Source: Parasponia andersonii (lineage: Eukaryota > Streptophyta > Magnoliopsida > Rosales > Cannabaceae). From it: a stretch of DNA of 64,000 nucleotides. The stretch is from NCBI GenBank assembly GCA_002914805.1, contig JXTB01000637.1:95971-159970 (forward strand), written 5' to 3'. A program made the position numbers and the translations under genes. Positions within the stretch are counted from its first letter, which is position 1, and the number at the start of each line of letters is the position of its first letter. Positions 36,275 to 48,020 of this stretch are shown one piece after another. The notes beneath the pieces are model-generated. The model ran no database searches. It had not been told where the DNA came from and was given only the letters and a program-made list of their open reading frames with translations.

Positions 36275-36934
36275 TTTTTTTGTTCACCTTAATTTGTTTA
36301 GGTACTACCGTTTCAATATTTATGAATAGTACCGTATACGTAAATTGTACTGTATATGTGAACAATACTCCAACTAATAATTTTGGTATCATTGTTAAGA
36401 GATGACTTTGCAGAAGTGACAACACATAGCTAAAATATAAGTTAAGAAAATTTGGGTAAAATAAAAAAGATAAGATACATAAAAGATTTAACGTGGTTCA
36501 CCCAATTTAGGTTACATCTATAGACAAGGCTGTGAAGAATTTCACTATGAAAAGGAGATTATAACTCACTTCTCTCTAACTAAAAGGAGAGAATAATAGA
36601 ACTTCTTTCTCTTGAAATAGAAGAAAATAAGTGGGATACTAAGAGGAATTTCTAAGCTTGAATTCTCTCTTAAAATGGAAGATGATTTAAAATGGGATGC
36701 AAAACAAGTGATGTAGCCCTCTGTACTTGTAGACTTCTAAAGGTGGTATAAACACTATCTTTTACTACTACTATTACGGCTGCTCTTTTCACTATTGCTG
36801 TTGTGGCTATCCTTTTTACTATTACTATTGTAGCTGCCATTTTTACTATTGCTATTGCAGCTATCCTTTTTACTGTTCTGACTGACTTTTTAATTGTTCC
36901 TATTACCACTAGTTAGTGAGCTATAATTATTGAT

Positions 36935-37021
36935 ATGGGTCAATTACCATTTATTTATGGACTTGGAATATTTGGCAACAATGAGAATTTGACAAATAAC
37001 ATTGTACCACAACAGAATTAT
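36935..37021. other. Short spacer with target duplication
   Basis: Intron sequence between the copia and gypsy elements. ATTAT at 37017-37021 is the left target duplication of the gypsy element. Confidence 0.6.
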
Positions 37022-37476
37022 TGATGCATCAGCCCACAAAATGATCCAAAGTTAAGGTCTAAAATTCCAAAATCTAATCTAATGAAGATTCCATTGATTG
37101 GTATAATGTTTTTGTGTGTTAGGTATTTTAGACTTATTTATTTGAAATGTGTTAGATTATTTAGCTTGTTTATTTGAAATGTGTTAGGTGAACAATTTAT
37201 TTATTTAAAGTGTGTTAGGTGAATAATTTATTTATTTAAGTATGTTTGGTTGGTAGGTACTAGTTACATGGTTGTAAGTTTCTTAGAATAATTTTATTGG
37301 ATGATTTAGATTAATCTTAAACTTATATAAATAGATTTCATTGGCAAGAATTGTAATCATCTCATCTTCAATCAAATCTTAATTTTCTTTTCTAAATTCT
37401 CAAAGAGAATTTTACTTATTTCTATTCTCATTATGAGAATGCAAGTTAGAGTAAAATCTACCAATCCGCTAAGTCA
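37022..37476 (+). repeat. 5' LTR of chromovirus-type element
   Basis: It begins TGATGCATCAGCCCAC and ends AAGTCA. A run of related GTGTTAGGTGAA units (about 37140-37220) is shared with the 3' LTR. Confidence 0.85.
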
Positions 37477-37994
37477 ATTGGTACCAGAGCCTATCTCTAT
37501 ATCAGGAAGAACTTTCTTGTTACCGTCACCCTGTACTATTTCTATTAAAAAAAAAAAAATCCTTATTTCATTGTTACCTTTGTTATCTAATCCTTACCAT
37601 CACTTTCCTACAATAATTATTTATCACACATATACATATAACCCTTCCATACATTATCTTTATTTCTAAAAAAAGAAAAAAAAAACAAGAGGCATATATC
37701 AAGATTTCCTCCTTGAAGAATTTGCTTCATTCCTTTAACAAGGTAATATATACATTTTTGTAAACTTTATTTTTTTCTTACTATTTAGATTTTTGAGATT
37801 TCTATTTTTCTTTACTCTTAAAAGTTTGTACTATTTACTTTCCTATAAAAGCAAAAAAAAAAAGTAACATGTAAAAAAAAGTAAAAAAGTAAAAAAAATA
37901 ATTATATTTTTCTTTACTTTTAAAAGTTTGTACTATTTTCATTCTTATAAAAGCAAAATAAAGTAAAAAAAAAAAAGTAAAAAAAAAAATAAAG

Positions 37995-39191
37995 ATGTTG
38001 GATGAAAAGTCTAGCTAACAAAATCCCGTTGTAGAAGAGTTTGCAACAAAGGGGTGAGTAGATACACTTGATAGAAGATTGCAGAATCTAGAGACGATGC
38101 TTATAAATTTGCCTCAATATTTTCTCGGGAGACAAAACAACAATTATAAATGACGGAGACGTGACGAAGTTGATCCTCTTAAAAATTTTAGGTGGCATCG
38201 AAATTAACTTTTTCAAGGTAAAGATTCTAGTGAAGACGATGAAGGACCAACTACGCCCGAAAACAACCAAGGACCTCAGGAAAATGACTACCGCATAAAG
38301 ATCGAGATTCTGCAATTTAATAGTCTATTCATGATTGATGAATTCCTTAATTGGATAGCTGAAGTAAAAAAGTTCTTTGATTATTGGGGTACTCCAGAAC
38401 ACATGAAAGTCAAATTAGTGGCTTATCGACTCAAAGGAGGCGCATTAGCTTAGTGGGATCAATTACAAGCAACATGTATTCAGCAAGGGAGAAACAAAGT
38501 TCACACTTGGTGGCGGATGAAACAATTGATGATCGAGCACTCCCTACCTCTAGATTACGAACAAGCACTTTTTAGTCGATATCAATATTGCCGACAAGCA
38601 TACCGGACAGTATAAGAATATGTAACCGAGTTTCATAGACTAGCTGCCTCAGTGGACATTTGCGAATCTAAAAGTTAAAAGATTTCTAGATTCATTGATG
38701 GACTTCGTGTAAACATACGAGATGAGGTATTCAAACAATCTCATAATACTTTATCTAGTACAATTCAACTTACTTTGAAAATTGAAACTCAGCTAAAAAA
38801 AAGGGCACATCATAATTCAACAACTTTTAAATCCTTTACAGCACCACAAAGAGCTGCTTTAAGTAAAGGGAAGGACATAGCAAGACCACACGATAAAGCA
38901 GTAAGACCAACTCCTTCTTACAACCAACGAATCACTCGACTGCAAAGGGAAATAGCCAACAACAATACTAACAACACTTATACAGTCCCGAGAGATAATA
39001 AATATTATTGTTGTAGACAAACAGGCCACTATTCAAATCAATATCGTCAGAATAAACTCATTCATCTAACTACACATGATGATGACGTCGAAGGAGACGA
39101 GGTGTATTTCGAGAATAAGGAGTACGTAGATGAAGTTGAACCTGAGGAAGTCATTTATGAAGATAAAGGTATTTTCTTGGTGATAAGATGA
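37995..39191 (+). pseudogene. gag remnant of chromovirus-type element
   Basis: One frame from ATG 37995 to 39191 is broken only by stops. Recognisable parts are FNSLFMIDEFLNWIAEVKKF, VKLVAYRLKGGALA (then TAG where Trp is usual), FIDGLRVNIRDEV and a zinc knuckle YYCCRQTGHYSNQY in which the first and last Cys are replaced. Confidence 0.82.
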
Positions 39192-39268
39192 TTGATGTAT
39201 ACATCAAAGAAGGAAAAAGACATAAAATGGCACAACATCTTCAAGACTCGTTGTACGGTTGAGAGTGT

Positions 39269-42200
39269 GTGATCTTATCATTTGATAATGGGAGTAGTGA
39301 GAACATAGTATCCAAGACAATAGTAGATAAGTTACAACTACCAACCCAACCACAGATTGCCCCGTATCGCATTGGCTGGATCAAGGATGTCAGTGAAACA
39401 AAGGTGACACAATATTATCGAGTTCCTTTCTCCATCGGTAAATACAAAGATGAAGTATTATGTGATGTTATTGATATAGATGCTTGTCATATGATGCTTG
39501 GTCGATCATGGCAATTCGATTTAAACACTATGTATAATGGCAAAGCTAACATATACAACTTCTATAAGGATAATGTGAAGATTACTCTGGCTCCTATGAA
39601 GCTGCAAAATAACCGAACAACCTTTACCAGGACCAACCTTCTTTTTGTACCTAAAGAGGCATATACTCCTACCAATATTCCTGTGCAAATTTAAATATTA
39701 TTGTCTAAATTTGAAGATATCATTCTTGAGGAGTTATCCACTGGCTTATCAACCCTACGAAATATTCAACACCAGATTGATCTTGTTCATAGAGCAAGTC
39801 TACCTAGTTTACCGCACTGCCGCATAAGTCCTAAGGAGTATGAGATTCTACAAACACAAGTCCAAGACCTCCTTAAGAAAGGGATGATTAGAGAAAGTAT
39901 AAGCCTCGTGGATTTGCCTGCACTCCTAACACCAAAGAAAGATGAAAGCAGGAGGATGTGCGTTGATAGTCAGGCCATCAACAAGATTATGGTACGATAT
40001 TGATTTCCTATCCCGTGATTGGATGACATGTTTGATAGATTGGGAAGAACAAAGTTCTTTTCCAAGATTGATTTGCAGAGCGGATACCATTAGATTCGTA
40101 TTCATCCTGGAGATGAATGGAAGACTACATTCAAAACATATAAAGGACTATATGAGTGGTTAGTTATGTCGTTCGGTCTATCCAATGCCCCGAGTACTTT
40201 CATGAGGTTAATGAATCAGGTATTCCAACCCTTCATTGGAAGATTTTTCATCATTTATTTTGATGATATTTTGGTCTATAGTTAAAATGAGAAAGAATAT
40301 CTACAACACTTGATCGAAGTTTTTAATGCACTTCGTAAGAATCAGTTATATGTCAACCTAAAAAGATGTAACTTTATGACTGATAGCTTAGTCTTCTTAA
40401 GCTTTGTTGTAAGTTCTAACGAAATTAAAGTCGATCAAGATAAGGTAATGGCTATCCAAGAATGGCCAATACCAAAGACCATTATAGAAATTCGAAGTTT
40501 TCTTGGTCTTGCGACGTTCTATAGACGATTTGTGAGAAACTTTGGTACTATAATTGCACCGCTCACCGTCTGTTTGAAGTAAAAGCAATTCCTTTGGATA
40601 GAAGATGCAGAACAGAGTTTTATTGTCTTGAAGGAAAAACTCACAAATGCACTTGTCCTTGCACTTCCTGACTTTAACAAGATTTTCAAAGTCAATTGTG
40701 ATGCTTCTAGCATAGGTGTTGGGACTGTTCTATCTCAAGATATGAAGCCGATAGCTTTCTTTAGTAAAAAGCTCAGTGAAGCCAGAAAAAAGTGGTCAAT
40801 ATATGAACAAGAATTATATGCGGTTATTCATATATTACAATAATGGGAGCCGTATCTAATGCAGAAGGAATTCATCCTCAATACGGATCATCAAGTTCTT
40901 AAGTACCTCAACAACTCTTCCAAACTAAATCGAATGCACGCTCGATGGATTGTCTATATCTACAAGTTCACTTTCTCTCTTAGGCATAAATCAAGACAAT
41001 TAAACAAGGTTGCTGATGCATTGAGTCACCGAGTTATGCTACTGATTGCTGTTCAAAATAAAATCATTGATTTTGATTATTTGAAAGACTTATACACTGA
41101 AGATGAAGATTTCAAGGAAGAATGGGAGAAGTGCATTAGTGGAGTTGCAAATAAACAGCAAATACATGATAGTTTTCTATTCTTTGAAAACAATTTATGT
41201 ATTCCATGAGGATCTCTTAGAGAATATATCATTCAAAAGCTACACACATGAGGGTTAAGAGGACATATGGGGCGAGACAAAACTATTTCATTAGTAGAAG
41301 CTCGATACTTTTGGCCACATCTTAAGCATGACGTCGAGAAATTTGTCAAGCGTTGTTATATATACCAGACTGCAAAGAGACAAGCTTAAAACACTGGGTT
41401 ATACATGCCACTTCCTATTCCTAATGCGCCTTAGGATTATTTGTCCATGGATTTTATCTCGGGACTATCGAGAACACAAAAATGTTTGGATTCTATCTTT
41501 ATTGTGATAGATCGTTTTTCAAAGATGACTCAGTTTATTCCTTATAAGAAAACTTCAGATGCTACTAATATTAATCAATTATTCTTTCGAGAGATTGTTC
41601 GTCTACATGGGGTACCAAAGACAATAATCTCTGATCGCGATAGTAGATTCCTCAGTCATTTTTGGCACACTTTGTCGACGAGACTTGATATCACCTTACA
41701 ATTTAGTAGCACTTGTCATCCCCAAACAGATGGGCAAACTAAAGTCACTAATCGGTACTGGGCAATATTTTACAGTGCTTAATCAAAGAAAGTCCTAGAA
41801 AATGGGAGAATGTCCTACTGCAACCTGAGTTTGCTTATAACAACGTGCCAAATCATTCCAGCGGCAAAATCTCTATTTGAAATTGTTTATATTCGTGCTC
41901 CGTTGTATACTCTCGACTTGGTACCTTTACTAAAATTTCTAGGAATGAACATTATTGCTATCATTTGATTAATAAGACGATCTATATCAATGATGAAGTG
42001 AAAAGAAAGTTAGAAGTGTCTACTACAAAATACAAGGCTAATGCTGACAAGTATAGGAGATTCAAAACTTTCAAAGAGGGCGATTTTGTAATGGTTCATT
42101 TACGTAAATAAAGACTTCTAGTAGAAGCATACAATAAACTCAAACAAAAGAAAATTGGCCCATTTTATATCACTCAAAAGATTAATGATAATGTACATGT

Positions 42201-42288
42201 CATTGATCCACCAGATAGTTACATAATTTCTAAGACCTTTAATGTTCAACATCTATATAAGTACCATGGACTGGAAGTTATACCATGA
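39269..42288 (+). pseudogene. pol remnant of chromovirus-type element
   Basis: A single frame holds from 39269 to 41782, interrupted by stops. Protease: FDNGSSENIV and LGRSWQFD. Reverse transcriptase: [31 protein letters not shown] and YFDDILVYS (about 40255). RNase H: VNCDASSIGVGTVL and ALSHRVML. Integrase: [33 protein letters not shown] and DGQTKVTNR, where the catalytic Glu is Lys. The C-terminal part (KKIGPFYITQKINDN) is in other frames. Final stop near 42286. Confidence 0.88.
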
Positions 42289-42327
42289 GCAACTCGAGGA
42301 CGAGTTTATTTTTTTCAAGTGGGGGAG

Positions 42328-42791
42328 TGCAACGGCCCACAAAATGATCCAAAGTCAAAGCCCAAAATTACAAAACTCAATCAAATAAACATTCCATTGG
42401 TTGGTAGAATACTTTTGTGTATAAGGTATTTTAGATTTATGTATTTAAAATGCATTAAGTTATTTAGCTTGTTTATTTGAAGTGTGTTAGGTGAACAATT
42501 TGTTTATTTAAAGTGTGTTAGGTGAACAATTTATTTATTTAAGTGTGTTTGATTGGTAGGTGCTAGGTGTATAGTTGTAAGTTTCTTAGAATTATTTTAT
42601 TGGATGGTTTATATTAATCTTAAACTTGTATAAATAACTTTCATTGGCAAGAGTTATAATCATCTAATCTTCAATCATATCTTAATTTTCTCTTATAAAT
42701 TATCTTTAAAAATTTTACTGAGAATTTTACTTATTTTTATTTTTGTTATGAGAACGCAAATTATAGCGAAATATAATAATCTACTACGTCA
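42328..42791 (+). repeat. 3' LTR of chromovirus-type element
   Basis: It begins TGCAACGGCCCAC and ends TACGTCA, and aligns with 37022-37476. Three bases at its start are missing relative to the 5' LTR. Confidence 0.85.
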
Positions 42792-43587
42792 ATTATAAAA
42801 CAACATAATATCGTTAAAACTATCTAATATCTATATAAAATTTCCATTCACCAATTAAAAAGTGCAACTTGATTGTTGCATCACGCGACGAAATGACAGA
42901 AATCTTTTCTTAATTTCTTTTTCCTTTTTAATATGGTTTCATTCGCAGCCAGTGCATTGGGGAAAAGTAACTATGACAGACGCAGAAAGACGGCTCGTAC
43001 CTAGTGCTCTCCTAGACTTCTCCAATGAGAGATTGTCTTACTATCCGACGCCTGCATTCCTATCTTCTAACTTCACCACAACGTACAACCGCTGACAACA
43101 ACTTGGTCCACTTGTTTAATGATCCGGGACGCAATGGCCGCGGCCGATACTCTTCCAAAACTATGTCTCCCCGTATCGCCTTATCGGATTGACGAAAAAG
43201 TTCGCAATGGTTCGCCATTAACCGAAAGCTTGCCGTTGAGATCGTATCGGATACCAAGTACTATCCGATATTCAACAAACATTGTAGAAATAAAGCTACT
43301 CCTTGTTTTCCGGATGAGCATTATATCCCGACACTTATAAACATTCTTTTCCCAGAAGTGAACTCGAATCGAAGCGTTACTTGGGTTGATTGGCCCAGGA
43401 ACATTCGGAATGGAGTTCGGCTGAGTTTCTGAATAAGATAAGATTTGGTACCAACTGTACCTATAATAATGTTAGTAATAGTACTAGTGTTACTTCCATG
43501 TGCTTTCTGTTTGGTAGGAAGTTTTTGCCCGAAACTTTGGAACCATTGCTGCGGATTGCACCATGGTTACTGAATACTACTTCATAA

Positions 43588-44329
43588 AGCTGAGGACAAT
43601 AATGATCGAGCATTTTCTAAAATAACTAATATTAACAATAACGACAAAGGGTGCGATATTGGAGTTGGGATCTTATATTTCAATGTCAGAGGTTAGTGTG
43701 ATTATTTTACCATTTTAATATGGAGAAAATTTGGAGAAAAAGATCATTTGGAATTAAAATTTGCAAAAAAGAAAGCCTCTTTGTAAAATAATTGAAGTTC
43801 ATGGTCCAACTTAAGTAAAGTAAATTGAAAAATTACTAAAAAGCCCTTTAAGTTTAAAATCTAAAAAAAAAAAACACACATTCACATACACACACAAGCA
43901 TAAACACTAGAAATTAGACTAAAAATGATATTTTCACAAACATAAAAACACATCTACAAAACCTCAAAATTGCGTCTACAAAGATACTGTGAGTAATACT
44001 AGCGTTAATTTTGCGCACACAATAATTAAAAATAGCTTTTACCAAAACTAAAGAAAGTAAAATATTATCAGTACAAAGAAATAGTTGAGAAATAAAAAAA
44101 AAGTTAAAATATAGAAGAAAAAGCTAACACAGTTTAATTTACAAACATATTTTTATTCAAGGAATTATATATGTTACTTTTTTCATTTTTGAAACTTATT
44201 GAAGATGACATGTAATATGTTGATATTACACGTAGCATCGTAGTAGACAATATTTATCGAATAAGTTTTGCTCTAAATTGCCCTATATTTGATGAAATTT
44301 TATATAGATGAAAGGTATTTGATTTTTAA
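43588..44329. other. Intergenic after GT14 copy 3
   Basis: AT-rich, no gene or element recognised. An A-rich run followed by CACACA-type sequence lies at about 43860-43905. Confidence 0.5.
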
Positions 44330-47300
44330 ACAACATTGTTAAGCCTTCCAGACAAGATATTGAGTAACAAGACACTCTTGTTGAGCGATCCAGATAGAGT
44401 TTTAGGTAACCAAACACTCCATGTTGAGACCTTGTAGGTTCTGGAAATTGGCACACAATAGTGTTTGGTTATTCGACAATCATGTTGAGTGCTTTAGGCA
44501 TATTGTGGGAGCAACCAGACACCATTAGTGAGTATTCTTTGTAGGTTTTAGAAATTAGCTCAACACTACTATCAGGTTACTCAACATCTATGTTGAGCTC
44601 TCTAAACATGTTGTTAGGTATCTGGTACCATTGTTGAGTACCCTTTATCAATATAAAACATATCATTTATATTATACTTCTTATACAAATAAGAACAATG
44701 CAGTTATGATTAATATAGAAAGTTCAAAATTAGCACAAATAGTTTTAAAATTTGCTATGAAATGTAATTTGTTAATTTTGGCTTTCAATTAAAAACCTAC
44801 TTCGTGTTGCAAAACATGAAAATACCACTTCTTTATATATAAAAAAGGAGAATTTAAGATTATAATGGGTAGCAATAAAATTCTATATAAAATATAATTT
44901 ATTAATTTAAATTTTCAAATAGGAGCTATACTTGGTACCATCACATATGATTGTACGTTTTTATCAACATAAAATATGTCATTTATATCATCTTTCTCAT
45001 AAGAATGAGAACAAGATAGTTATGATTAAATAAGAGATTTAAGATTGTAATGAGTAGTATTAAAATTTTCTATGAAAACATACTATTTTTAAAATCCCCC
45101 ATTTTTGTTCTTCATTGAATGACACTCAACAAGAATGTCTAGTTACTAGACGTAAATCCTAAGGGATCTAGACAAGGAATTGGGTTAACACTTGTTGATC
45201 CTGTGCAACACCTGGTTAAGTATATACCTTGTAGCTTTTAGAAATTGGCTTTAAACAATCTTGTTGAGTATTCTAAATAGTATGTGGGATAACTAGACAC
45301 CTTTGTTGAGTATACCTTATAGCTTCTAGAAATTAGCTCAACATGAGTATTTGGCTACTTGATGACCGTGTTGAACACTCTAGACAAGTTGTTGGATTTA
45401 CTTAAAATCCTTGTTGAGTACCTTTTTATCAATATAAAACATGCAAGTTATGTTATATATTTTTATAAGAATAAGAACAAGACATTTATGATTACAAAGG
45501 AAAGTTTAGAATTAGAATAACTAGTTTACTTTATAAAATATAGGAGCCATACTTGGTGCTACAAAGCATAGTAATACTTTTTTATCAACATAAAATATGC
45601 AAGTTATATCATATTTTTCATAAAAATGAGAACAAGGCACTTATGATCGCAAAGGAAAATTTAGGACTAGAATGACTAGTTTTAAAATACTCTATAAAAT
45701 GTAGTTTATTAATTTTGAATTTTCAAATAGGAGCCATATTTGGTGCTACAAAGTATGATAATACCTTTTTATCAACATAAAATATGCAAGTTATGTCATC
45801 TTTTCATAAGAATGAGAAGAAAACACATATAATTACAAAAGAAAGTTTAGGACTAGAATGACTAGTTTTCAAATACTCTAAAAAATATAGTTTACGAATT
45901 TTGAATTTTCAAATATGAGCCATACTTGGTACCACCAACCATGATAATATCTTTTTATCAACATAAAACATAAAAGTTATGTCATTTTTTTTTCATAAAT
46001 AAGAGCGAAGAACTTCTACTTGCAAAGGAAAGTTTAGGACTAGAATGATTATCAACATAAAATATGCAAGAAGCTTTTAAGTCCCAAAAATTTAATGGCA
46101 TTCAAAGAGTCGTACTTTAGTTACTTTCTACAACTGTCGAAATTTGTTTAAATAAGTAGAAAATTGATGTCCTTTTTTATTATGAGGTAGAAAAGAGTGA
46201 GAAAACAAAAAAGATTTGGTTCAATGTTAATGGCCAATCCAATAGGTTTAATATGCATAAATTTGCATTGATTTGCCGACTTAATTATGGAACCTCTTTG
46301 AGTAGTTGTGAAGTTAATATTGAATATAACAAGTAGTCTACATAAGACAATGTTTATTAATTAGAATATATATCTTTCTATAAAGGAATTTTCATACATA
46401 TTAAGATTAGTAAATATTATTATTCGACAAGGGTGTAAGATTATTTGAGAATTTAGTTGAATGCTCTAGATTGGGTGTTGAGTAACAAGATAAAACTTGT
46501 CAAGTAACATTTATAGAATCGAGAAAATAGCTCAATAACAATGTATGGTTACCTAACTACCTTGTTGTGTAACCTTTATTTGTTCAAAAAATTGGCTTAA
46601 TAAAGATATCTAGTTACCAAACACCATGTTGAGTGCTCCATATATGATGTTGAGTAAACAGACAAACTTGTCGAGTAATCTTTGTAGAGTCGGAAAAAGG
46701 GCTTGACAAGAGTGTCGAGTTACTCAACGACCTTGTTGAGTACTCTAGACAACCTATTGAGTATCTAGACACTCATATTGAGCAACCTTTGTATATCGAT
46801 AGAGGTATCTAATTACTCAACACTACATTGAATAATCTAGACAGGGTGTTGGGTATCCAAGCACCCTTATTTAATCATCTAAATATATAGTCATTTAAGA
46901 TTATTTTATAGAAAATATCTTACCAAAATTACTATAAAGTATGACAGCTCTTCTTTATGAATATAAATTATATTATTTATGACTTCTTTCTCATAAGAAT
47001 AATAACAAGTATCTTAATTTTAGGGAAAAAAATGAGAATAATTGGTTCAAAATTCTCTTGAATATATAAATTATTGACTCTTATTTTTTTAGGAAAAAAA
47101 TATTTTTTTCTCGGTGCAATAGAACATGATGATATCTCCAAATGAACAAAAATCTTGTAATTTATGTATTTTTGTCTTTTTCTCATATAGACAACAACTA
47201 AATACTTACTTTTAAAAACAAAGTTTGAAATTAGAATGATCAGTTTTAAAATTCTCTATAAAGCAAAGTTATTTTTAAAATATTAATCATTTATCTCAAT

Positions 47301-47644
47301 TAAAAAGTACTCAACAAATGAGTTTGATTACCAAATAACCATATTGAGTGCTGAAATAAGTTATGGATTACTAGACACCTTTGTCAAGTAATATGTTTAG
47401 GCTCAAAATTATTACTTAACAAACGTGTATGGTTACTCGATAACTCTTTTGAGTGCTCCAGACAGGGAATTGAGTAGCCATATACCTTGTCAACATTTCT
47501 AATTATTGTTTAGTTACCCTATATATTCAAAAACAAAAATTCGATTTTTCTCAATATAATAATAATACATAAGATTTCACATTATATTCATGTAAAATAA
47601 AGGCGTAATGTTACATATTAAGTAGATTTTACATTCTTTATTAT

Positions 47645-47735
47645 TGTTGTTGTCATCATCCTCACCATCACCATTAACCGCATGAACATGATCATGATAT
47701 AATAATGATAATGATGACGATGATGGTAATGATCA
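47645..47735. repeat. Imperfect trinucleotide palindrome
   Basis: GTTGTCATCATCCTCACCAT on the left faces AATGATGACGATGATGGTAA on the right, as near reverse complements around an ATGAACATGATCATGATA centre. Confidence 0.7.
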
Positions 47736-47775
47736 ATATTTCTTGAAAAAGTATGTTGAGTCACTTGACACCTTG

Positions 47776-47811
47776 TTGAGCATACTCAATATCTTTGTTG
47801 AGTATGCTCAA
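47776..47811. repeat. Perfect 14-bp stem, 8-base loop
   Basis: TTGAGCATACTCAA (47776-47789) and TTGAGTATGCTCAA (47798-47811) are exact reverse complements around an 8-base loop, the best-preserved dyad of the array. Confidence 0.9.
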
Positions 47812-48020
47812 GTAGCTATAATCATATTATATAGAAATTAGCTCGACATCTAGTTGAGCTGCACGTCCCTCAATTATCATACTTGACTCACTGTCAGAAA
47901 TGCTATCCAATTATCTAATTGAGTCGATTTTACTCAATAGGTTCTCGATATAGTATTGAAACTGTACAGAATTTATGGTACCTAATACCTTATCAGGTGC
48001 TCAACACCTTATCAGGTAAG

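Larger units (their letters stand above)
33441..36934 (-). mobile_element. Ty1/copia element lacking RT, minus strand
   Basis: Two LTRs of about 540 bp (33441-33987 and 36393-36934, plus coordinates) share TGTTA(G/A)GAGAT at the left and AATTATTGAT at the right. Between them, on the minus strand, lie gag and pol remnants. The integrase end at about 33990 runs straight into the 3' LTR, so reverse transcriptase and RNase H are missing. The outer ends and any target duplication are not clear. It lies in the intron of GT14 copy 3, opposite in orientation to that gene. Confidence 0.82.
37022..42791 (+). mobile_element. Ty3/gypsy chromovirus-type element
   Basis: 5770 bp flanked by an exact ATTAT duplication (37017-37021 and 42792-42796). 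LTRs are 37022-37476 and 42328-42791. The primer-binding site TGGTACCAGAGC (37479-37490) matches initiator-Met tRNA usage. A polypurine AAGTGGGGGAG precedes the 3' LTR. Size, short LTRs, YFDDILVYS and the gag-pol order suit a chromovirus (CRM/Reina-like); the exact lineage is unresolved. It is inactive through stops in gag and pol. It lies in the intron of GT14 copy 3, in the same orientation as the gene. Confidence 0.9.
30002..43587 (+). pseudogene. GT14-like glycosyltransferase, copy 3 (broken)
   Basis: Exon 1 is 30002-30536 plus 32845-32854; exon 2 is 42949-43587. Splice signals remain (CAAG/GTAATG and CGCAG/CCAGTG), but the intron has grown to 10,094 bp. Lesions in exon 1: a frameshift in the Pro-rich stem, a TAG at 30262 where copy 2 has TCG, a loss of about eight codons around LWRASFVP, and a solo LTR inserted at 30537. 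Lesions in exon 2: a one-base deletion near 43030, a deletion near 43090, TGA at 43190-43192 for the Trp of the WRKG motif, and a deletion after WVDW. Fragments such as [12 protein letters not shown] and [15 protein letters not shown] are still readable. It is closest to copy 2. Confidence 0.93.
44330..48020. repeat. Composite degenerate repeat array (A/B)
   Basis: Two repeat families alternate. Family A has a period of about 102-111 bp and holds TTGTTGAGT, CTCTAGACA, TTCTAGAAATTAGCTCAACA and GGTTACTCAAC. It fills about 44333-44647, 45110-45427, 46430-46885, 47295-47510 and 47740-48020. Family B has a period of about 187 bp (starts near 45584, 45771, 45957; a shorter unit at 45428) with ATCAACATAAAATATGCAAG, ATAAGAATGAGAACAAG, GGACTAGAATGACTAGTTTT and GGAGCCATACTTGGTG. 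It fills 44648-45109 and 45428-46080, and in degenerate form 46890-47290. No frame of any length runs through it. The GTTGAGT/ACTCAAC motif makes repeated dyads. I do not recognise either family. Confidence 0.75.

Noticed and set aside
36670-36909. 79-codon minus-strand frame rich in Ala, Ile and Val
   Set aside because: It is a translation of the copia LTR minisatellite.
44330-48020. GTTGAGT array as a possible CRISPR, tRNA cluster or coding gene
   Set aside because: Units are degenerate and contiguous, there is no cloverleaf fold or long frame, and the context is a plant chromosome.
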